From contig CAKQRL010000011.1 of NCBI GenBank assembly GCA_934271525.1, positions 5,232 to 69,231 on the forward strand: DNA of 64,000 nt, written 5' to 3'. Origin of the DNA: an uncultured Rhodocyclaceae bacterium (GTDB taxonomy: Bacteria > Pseudomonadota > Gammaproteobacteria > Burkholderiales > Rhodocyclaceae). Of the stretch, positions 59,338 to 64,000 are shown in pieces; position 1 is the first letter of the stretch, and each line of letters opens with the position of its first letter. The notes beneath the pieces are model-generated. The model did not search any database, was not told the DNA's origin, and was given only the letters and a program-made list of their open reading frames with translations. The position numbers and the translations under genes are program-made.

Positions 59338-60087
59338 TTATTTTCTATATTCTTCATTGGCTTGCAACATTGCATTTAACAACGCGCCCAAAGCGCTGTT
59401 TTGGTTAAAGTGGTCAAAAGCGCTAACATCTTTTGGAAAACATTTGCCGCCAAAACCTGTTTTGCCATCTGGCCCGGGCACCATCGTGTGTTGCGCGTTG
59501 ATATAACCGCTTAACAAAACGCCTTGTTGCACTTTGGGGTAATTGGCGCCCATTTTTTGGCAAAGCGCATAAATGCCGTTGAAATACGTTACTTTTAAAG
59601 CGCCAAAAACATTGTGCGCGTATTTGGCAATTTCGGCTTCCAATGAAGTCATCTCAATATATTTTTTCCCCACAAAAATTTGGCGCAACAATTCGGTTTC
59701 AGCCGTAAAAACCATCGGTTGCTCGCAAAAATCGGCATAAGCTGTGCGTTCGGTTAAAAATTCAGGCATAAAATGCACTTGGCGTTTTGTTTCACGGCAA
59801 AGCCAATCCGTTGTGCCCGGCAAAATTGTGGTGCGCACAAAAATAGGTTTTTGTTCTGGCAAATTGTTAATAATTTCTTTTAAAAGTTTTAAATTCTGCG
59901 TGCCGTTTTTTTCGGTTGGAATATGCACGCTAATAAAAATCACATCCGCTTTTGAAACATCATCGTTATAACCTTTAAAAGGATCTGAAATGAGCAACTC
60001 AATGCAGGAGTGGTTATTATTTTCTTTAATCCATTTACCCAGCGCTTGCCCAATCACGCCATAGCCAACCAAGCCCACTTTTATCAT
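59338..60087 (-). CDS. Short UDP-glucose/GDP-mannose dehydrogenase-like protein
   Basis: 249 residues, much shorter than the roughly 400-450 of UDP-sugar dehydrogenases. The NAD-binding domain (MIKVGLVGYGVIGQALGKWI), the linking helix region (AEIAKYAHNVFGALKVTYFN) and the catalytic cysteine loop (GFGGKCFPKDV) are present; the C-terminal UDP-binding domain is absent. GGGAG precedes the ATG at 60087. It may be active on another nucleotide-free substrate, or be a dedicated variant; the function is not established. Confidence 0.75.
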   Translation of the reverse strand: MIKVGLVGYGVIGQALGKWIKENNNHSCIELLISDPFKGYNDDVSKADVIFISVHIPTEKNGTQNLKLLKEIINNLPEQKPIFVRTTILPGTTDWLCRETKRQVHFMPEFLTERTAYADFCEQPMVFTAETELLRQIFVGKKYIEMTSLEAEIAKYAHNVFGALKVTYFNGIYALCQKMGANYPKVQQGVLLSGYINAQHTMVPGPDGKTGFGGKCFPKDVSAFDHFNQNSALGALLNAMLQANEEYRK

Positions 60088-60192
60088 TTTTGGCTCCCGC
60101 ATCAAAAAAATTCGCTTATTATAAACGCCCAACGGCAAGCTTGCGGTTTTTGTGTTACATTGCCTGCCTATTTTTTAAAAGGAGTTTTAAAA

Positions 60193-60804
60193 ATGAATTT
60201 GGTTTGTTTGGATTTAGAAGGTGTTTTGGTGCCAGAAGTTTGGATTAATGTAGCCAAAAAAACAGGCATTGAAGCCTTAAAACGCACCACACGCGATGAA
60301 CCAAATTACGACAATTTAATGAAATACCGTTTAAAACTTTTAAAAGAAAACGGCTTAAAATTAAAAGATTTTCAAAAGGTTATTCAAGAATTAGGACCAT
60401 TAGAAGGTGCAGAAGATTTTTTAAAAGAATTGCGGCGTGAGTTTCAATTGATTATATTATCCGATACCTTTTATGATTTTGCCATGCCGATTATGGAAAA
60501 AATGAATATGCCAACTATTTTCTGCCATCAATTAGAAATTAATGAAGATGGTGAAATTATCAATTATCATTTTCGCCAAGAAAATCAAAAAACAAATGCC
60601 GTTAAAGCATTAAAAGGTTTAAATTTCACCGTTTTTGCCGCAGGAGATTCTTTTAATGATTTGGGAATGTTAGAAGCAGCGCACCGTGGATTTTTTTATA
60701 ATCCACCTGAAAATATTAAAAATAATTACCCGCAATTCCCAGCTTTTTATAATTACGATGATTTATTAAAAGCCTTTCAAAACGCATCCAAAGAATTTAA
60801 ATAA
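60193..60804 (+). CDS. thrH: Phosphoserine phosphatase/phosphoserine:homoserine phosphotransferase ThrH
   Basis: 203 residues, HAD fold. CLDLEGVLVPEVW (DxE nucleophile motif typical of ThrH), ILSDTFYDF and AAGDSFNDLGML. AAAAGGAG before the ATG. The related sequence ACCGTGGATTTTT near 60683 lies in AHRGFF and only partly matches the repeat. Six bases before purU. Confidence 0.92.
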   Translation: MNLVCLDLEGVLVPEVWINVAKKTGIEALKRTTRDEPNYDNLMKYRLKLLKENGLKLKDFQKVIQELGPLEGAEDFLKELRREFQLIILSDTFYDFAMPIMEKMNMPTIFCHQLEINEDGEIINYHFRQENQKTNAVKALKGLNFTVFAAGDSFNDLGMLEAAHRGFFYNPPENIKNNYPQFPAFYNYDDLLKAFQNASKEFK

Positions 60805-60809
60805 ATAAA

Positions 60810-61658
60810 ATGTTTGATCGTTTTTATACTTTAAATGCCTCTTGCCCCGACCAAGTTGGGATTATCGCCAAAGTGACGGCATTTTTCGCACGCCACAATG
60901 GGTGGATTTTATCGTCTCACTTTTTTTCAGATAATTCGCGTTATTTTATGCGTTTGGAAATCAAAGCCGATTTTATGGATTTAGAAACGCTTCAAAATTT
61001 ATTTGAAAAAGATGTGGCGCGTGATTTAAAAATGCAATGGCAAATATTTGATAGTGAAATAAAAAAACGCGTGGTTATTTTGGTTTCCAAACAAGAACAT
61101 TGTTTGTATGATTTATTTTCACGTTGGCGCGCAAAAGATTTGAATATTGATATTGTTGGCGTAATATCTAACCATAATATTTTCAAAGATTTTGTTCAGT
61201 GGCACAATCTGCCTTTTTTTTATATTCCTGTTGAAAAAGAAAATAAAGATTCTGCTTTTAATCAAATTAAAAACATTATTTTAGAATTAAAAGGCGATAC
61301 CATTGTTTTGGCGCGGTATATGCAAATATTAAATGCGGATTTTTGCGCCCAATTTGAAGGCAAAATTATCAATATTCATCATAGTTTTTTGCCGAGTTTT
61401 GTGGGCGCCAAACCATATCATCAAGCATTTGAATCAGGTGTTAAACTAATTGGTGCCACTTGCCATTATGTAACCAAAGATTTGGATGCTGGTCCAATTA
61501 TTGAACAAGATATTATTCGGGTTGATCACTCGCAAACCATTGATGATTTAATTCGTTTGGGCAAAGATATTGAAAAAAACACACTTGCCCGTGGTCTTCA
61601 ATACCATATTGAAAACCGCATTCTCATCGCCCACAACAAAACCATTGTTTTCAAATAA
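60810..61658 (+). CDS. purU: Formyltetrahydrofolate deformylase
   Basis: 282 residues. N-terminal ACT domain (NASCPDQVGIIAKVTAFFARHNG) and formyl-transferase-type hydrolase core with NIHHSFLPSFVGAKPYHQA, TCHYVTKDLDAGPIIEQD. Releases formate for purine synthesis. Co-transcribed with thrH by spacing. Confidence 0.95.
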   Translation: MFDRFYTLNASCPDQVGIIAKVTAFFARHNGWILSSHFFSDNSRYFMRLEIKADFMDLETLQNLFEKDVARDLKMQWQIFDSEIKKRVVILVSKQEHCLYDLFSRWRAKDLNIDIVGVISNHNIFKDFVQWHNLPFFYIPVEKENKDSAFNQIKNIILELKGDTIVLARYMQILNADFCAQFEGKIINIHHSFLPSFVGAKPYHQAFESGVKLIGATCHYVTKDLDAGPIIEQDIIRVDHSQTIDDLIRLGKDIEKNTLARGLQYHIENRILIAHNKTIVFK

Positions 61659-61659
61659 T

Positions 61660-61710
61660 TCCACGGTAAACCTTTTATTTTTTTGAAAAAAATATTTTGT
61701 TTACCGTGGA
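61660..61710. repeat. GTTNACCGTGGA inverted pair, 51 bp
   Basis: Arms 61660-61671 and 61699-61710, beginning one base after the purU stop and ending before the convergent SIMPL gene. Confidence 0.9.
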
Positions 61711-61729
61711 ACACTGTTTTTCTTTTTTT

Positions 61730-62395
61730 TTAATGGTTTGGAATTTCAATCACGCCGTTTATATGCGTGGTGATTTCGCTCTCACCCGCTTCAATGCGGG
61801 CAGGTGCAGCCGATTCGGCAGAAGATGAGAGCAGCATCGCATTGCTTTTAAACATTATGCCGCCGCGGTCTTGGTTCAAATTTAAGGTTTTGATTCGATA
61901 CGGTTTTTTAAACACACTCGCAATTTCTTTGGCGCGTGCTTGAAAATCTTCCACCGCTTTTTTAATGGATTCCATTTCAGCTTGTTTGCGCGTGGCGGGC
62001 GAAGGCATTTGTTGAATGTGGTTGATGCCGACATTTTTGGCTTGCAATTCGCCAATTAACTCCGACATCATCGCCACATCTTCGCTTTCCAATGTTACTT
62101 CGCTGCGCATGCGCCAAGCTTTTAAGCGTGTTTTTTCATAAACGGGAAAACTGCGCTGGTGGCCCGTTTGCACGCGCACTGTTTTTTTGCTTTTTGCCAA
62201 ATTGACAATATCGTTTATCCGCGGGTTGATGATTTTTGCCAAGTCCGATGGGTTTTCGCCGTTTTCTTCCACATAAACAGAGACACCAACCATATCATTG
62301 GGCGCGGCAACGCTTGCGGATGTTGACAAATCCACAGACATTTGCGCTTGAACTGATGTAGCGAAAATAGCCAAAACCAAAAGCATTTTTTTCAT
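61730..62395 (-). CDS. SIMPL-domain (DUF541) periplasmic protein
   Basis: 221 residues. A signal peptide (MKKMLLVLAIFATSVQA) and a SIMPL-type domain with a long helix (RKQAEMESIKKAVEDFQARAKEIA). Homologues such as YggE/BP26 are periplasmic or outer-membrane associated with unclear roles. ATG 62395 has AAGGA at proper spacing; the ATG at 62401 is too close. Confidence 0.86.
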   Translation of the reverse strand: MKKMLLVLAIFATSVQAQMSVDLSTSASVAAPNDMVGVSVYVEENGENPSDLAKIINPRINDIVNLAKSKKTVRVQTGHQRSFPVYEKTRLKAWRMRSEVTLESEDVAMMSELIGELQAKNVGINHIQQMPSPATRKQAEMESIKKAVEDFQARAKEIASVFKKPYRIKTLNLNQDRGGIMFKSNAMLLSSSAESAAPARIEAGESEITTHINGVIEIPNH

Positions 62396-62454
62396 TGCCA
62401 TTCCTTTTTTTTAACGAAAAGCGTATTTTAAATAAATTTTGCAAGGATTTAAAA

Positions 62455-62928
62455 ATGCCAACAATTTCCGAAATATTGTGTGCAAAAAATGAATATTTGG
62501 TAAGCGCTGAATCGCTAACAGGCGGTTTAATTGCGGAAGTTTTAACGCGCGAAGCTGGCGCATCCCATTGGTTTTTGGGCGCTTTTGTGGTTTATACGGC
62601 AAAAATGAAAGAAAAAATTTTGAATGTCTCGCCCGAGATTTTTGAGCGATTTGGCGTTATTTCCAAAGAGTGCGCCGCCGCAATGGCAAAAGGCGCATTG
62701 CAAAAAAGCGGAGCAACATGGGCATTATCTGCTACTGGCATTGCTGGCCCAGATGCTGTTTTTGAAAACGGCGTTGAAAAACCCGTAGGTTTGGTTTGCA
62801 TGGCGATTGCAAACCAAAATGGCAAAACCTTGACTTACGAAAAACACTTTGTTGGCAATCGCTTTCAAATCCGCCAACAATCAGCAGAGTTTTTAATCAA
62901 TGCCTTTTTAAAAAATTGCGAAAAATAA
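62455..62928 (+). CDS. pncC: Nicotinamide-nucleotide amidase PncC (CinA C-terminal domain)
   Basis: 157 residues. YLVSAESLTGGLIAEVLTREAGASHWFLGAFVVYTAKMK and WALSATGIAGPDA are signature blocks. Deamidates NMN in the pyridine nucleotide cycle. A stand-alone form of the domain fused in CinA, whose competence link is historical. AAGGA precedes the ATG. Confidence 0.93.
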   Translation: MPTISEILCAKNEYLVSAESLTGGLIAEVLTREAGASHWFLGAFVVYTAKMKEKILNVSPEIFERFGVISKECAAAMAKGALQKSGATWALSATGIAGPDAVFENGVEKPVGLVCMAIANQNGKTLTYEKHFVGNRFQIRQQSAEFLINAFLKNCEK

Positions 62929-62934
62929 CGTTTT

Positions 62935-62946
62935 TCCACGGTAAAC
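62935..62946 (-). repeat. Solo motif after pncC
   Basis: Exact TCCACGGTAAAC. Its AACGC end also forms part of the following terminator stem. Confidence 0.86.
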
Positions 62947-62970
62947 GCCTTAAAATTTTTAAGCGTTTTT
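62943..62970. terminator. Terminator between pncC and the FkbM gene
   Basis: Stem of AACG-CTTAAAA with TTTTAAG-CGTT and a T6 run, at the ends of two convergent genes. Confidence 0.65.
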
Positions 62971-64000
62971 TAAGATGGAATATAACAATACAACGCTGTG
63001 TCAATGCTCAACGCCATATCCGTGCCTTTGTAAATGCGCATTTGATAACCGAGATTCCAACTTTCAATTAGCGGTTTGATATTGAAATAATCATCACCCG
63101 AATGGTAAATGCTGATTAAAAGCGCAGGTTTTTGTGTGCAAATCGTCTTTTTCGCGCCTGCCAAAAAGTGTTGCTCAAAACCTTCAATGTCGACTTTAAT
63201 AAAACCAACTTCAATGCCGTGTTCCGCCACAAAATCATCTAGCGTGGTGATGGCAATGGTTTCTTTTTCTGCATTGGTTTCATACAAAATTTATGAGCTG
63301 CCCGAATTGCAAGAAATTTTTAAATGTTCGTTTTTGCTGCCCAATCCTTTATTTACTGGCACTACGCGCTTGGAATGATTGAGTTTTAATGTGCGTTGCA
63401 TCAACGCAAAATTTTTGCTGGCAGGCTCAAAACTGTAAATGGTTTTGTCGCAAAACTCCCGCTCCAACATCACAGCCGAATCGCCAACCCAGCCGCCAAC
63501 GTCAATCACATCTTTTTGGCGGATTTTCTCTAACTCTTTTGGCGGAAAAACATATGGCAATGAATGTTTGTGAAAAAGCACGCTGATTTCAAAAAAATAG
63601 CCCGGGAAAAGGTAATCGTTGTAAGAATATAATTCTTCGGAGATTTTGAATATTTTGGCAAAAAATTCTTTTTCAATTTTTATGCGCTCGGCGTGTTCTT
63701 TATTGGTTAAGGCGGAAACGTGTGGATTTTTATTTTCTTGTGCCGCGCGGGATAAAGCAATTTGCCGATGCACTAATATTTGGTCTTCGGACTGTAAATT
63801 TTCGCAGAGTTTTAAAATTTTTTCCTCTAATAAGGACGGAACAATTTCGCTTGCATATTTACCAAGGTTACAAAAATTTTCTTCTCCAATAACCACGCCC
63901 AAGGCAAATCGTTGAAATATGAAAGTTTGAATGTTTGACCAAAAAGGCAGTTTTAAAAAATAAAAATAATTGCGAACGCTAATTATTTCAGTGGGGGGGG
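62970..64000 (-). pseudogene. FkbM-family methyltransferase interrupted by one in-frame stop; runs off the window
   Basis: A single frame continues from 62970 to the window edge except for TAA at 63291-63293. Before it: DVIDVGGWVGDSAVMLE (SAM site) and IYSFEPASKNFALMQRTLKLN; after it: TIAITTLDDFVAEHGIEVGFIKVDIEGFEQHFLAGA, the hallmark FkbM C-terminal half. One base change (for example AAA to TAA) explains the break. No start is visible; the frame enters a CCCCCCCC tract at the edge. FkbM enzymes O-methylate glycans or other products. A sequencing error, a true nonsense allele or read-through are all possible. Confidence 0.85.
63993..64000 (+). repeat. Homopolymer G tract, at least 8, at the window edge
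   Basis: Eight consecutive G end the window; the true length is not visible. It lies in or near the 5' part of the FkbM frame. I see no other G or C run longer than six in the window. Confidence 0.8.

Noticed and set aside
60681..60695. ACCGTGGATTTTT in thrH as a motif copy
   Set aside because: Only the last 8 of 12 bases match, and AHRGFF is at a normal place in ThrH; too weak to count.
157..62946. The repeat family as a CRISPR array
   Set aside because: Copies are dispersed over 64 kb, in both orientations and inside genes, without regular unique spacers.
157..62946. The repeat family as purely intrinsic terminators
   Set aside because: Several copies are solo, in divergent promoter regions or inside genes, and some genes have an unrelated strong terminator nearby (22048, 22260).
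157..62946. A known Neisseriaceae or Pasteurellaceae uptake sequence
   Set aside because: GCCGTCTGAA-type and AAGTGCGGT or ACAAGCGGT sequences do not match GTTNACCGTGGA at any useful alignment.
62970..63287. The 105-codon frame at the FkbM 3' part as a separate gene
   Set aside because: It starts at TTG without a ribosome-binding site and is in the same frame as the upstream half, separated by one stop codon.

Overview
The window looks like a piece of a motile betaproteobacterial chromosome of low to moderate G+C (about 40% by eye). The taxonomic signal comes from gene order: argS, a SPOR-domain protein and dsbA in one run; trmB with thiG and thiS; flgA-flgM-flgN together; a fliT, fliK, FlhB-C-terminus-like and YcgR run; plus rdgC, thrH and purU. 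I would not name a genus. There are no rRNA or tRNA genes, no CRISPR array, and no IS or prophage genes that I can see.

Layout. 1-8.1 kb: serC (cut by the window edge), a ThiF/MoeB E1-like enzyme, Rep helicase, an ATP-grasp protein, DeaD, glutamate dehydrogenase and a hydrolase. 8.1-10.1 kb: an AT-rich GT-C type membrane protein. 10.3-18.1 kb: the rod/hook/ring operon flgBCDEFGHIJ, with an unknown 61-residue gene between flgG and flgH. 18.2-20.5 kb: an AT-rich redox module (DUF2892, TDT-family channel, thioredoxin, Crp/Fnr regulator). 20.6-32.4 kb: housekeeping (queA, a soluble CZB chemoreceptor, rdgC, trmB, thiG, thiS, dsbA, SPOR, argS, comM, a PHP nuclease, PAP2). 32.4-36.4 kb: the second flagellar block (YcgR, FlhB-like, fliK, fliT; fliO-fliP-fliQ). 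36.4-45.8 kb: a surface polysaccharide cluster (GT4, Wzm/Wzt-like ABC exporter, polyprenol-phosphate GT, SMR-like flippase, three tandem GT-C-like membrane proteins). 46-50.5 kb: a glutamine amidotransferase and metH. 50.6-53.1 kb: a type IIG-like restriction-modification enzyme. 53.2-54.7 kb: flgN, flgM, flgA. 54.7-62.9 kb: a hydrolase, an RluF-like synthase, rplU, rpmA, obgE, proB, a short UDP-sugar dehydrogenase-like protein, thrH, purU, a SIMPL protein and pncC. 62.97-64 kb: an FkbM-type methyltransferase broken by an in-frame stop, running off the window into a G tract.

The outstanding feature is a dispersed 12-mer, GTTNACCGTGGA. I count about 46 exact and 7 one-mismatch copies on both strands, about one per 1.2 kb. 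Many are paired head to head, 38-39 bp start to start, as a 50-51 bp palindrome around a T7-G-A7 centre. Others are solo, and at least twelve lie inside genes. In rep and metH the motif sits in conserved, gap-free protein regions, so it appears to have arisen by substitution rather than insertion. In three genes its GTG appears to be the start codon. Density, inverted pairing at gene ends and tolerance inside genes resemble the DNA uptake sequences of Neisseriaceae and Pasteurellaceae, but the sequence differs from every dialect I know. A REPIN-like element or a terminator family remain alternatives. The AT-rich accessory modules all have copies at or near their boundaries.
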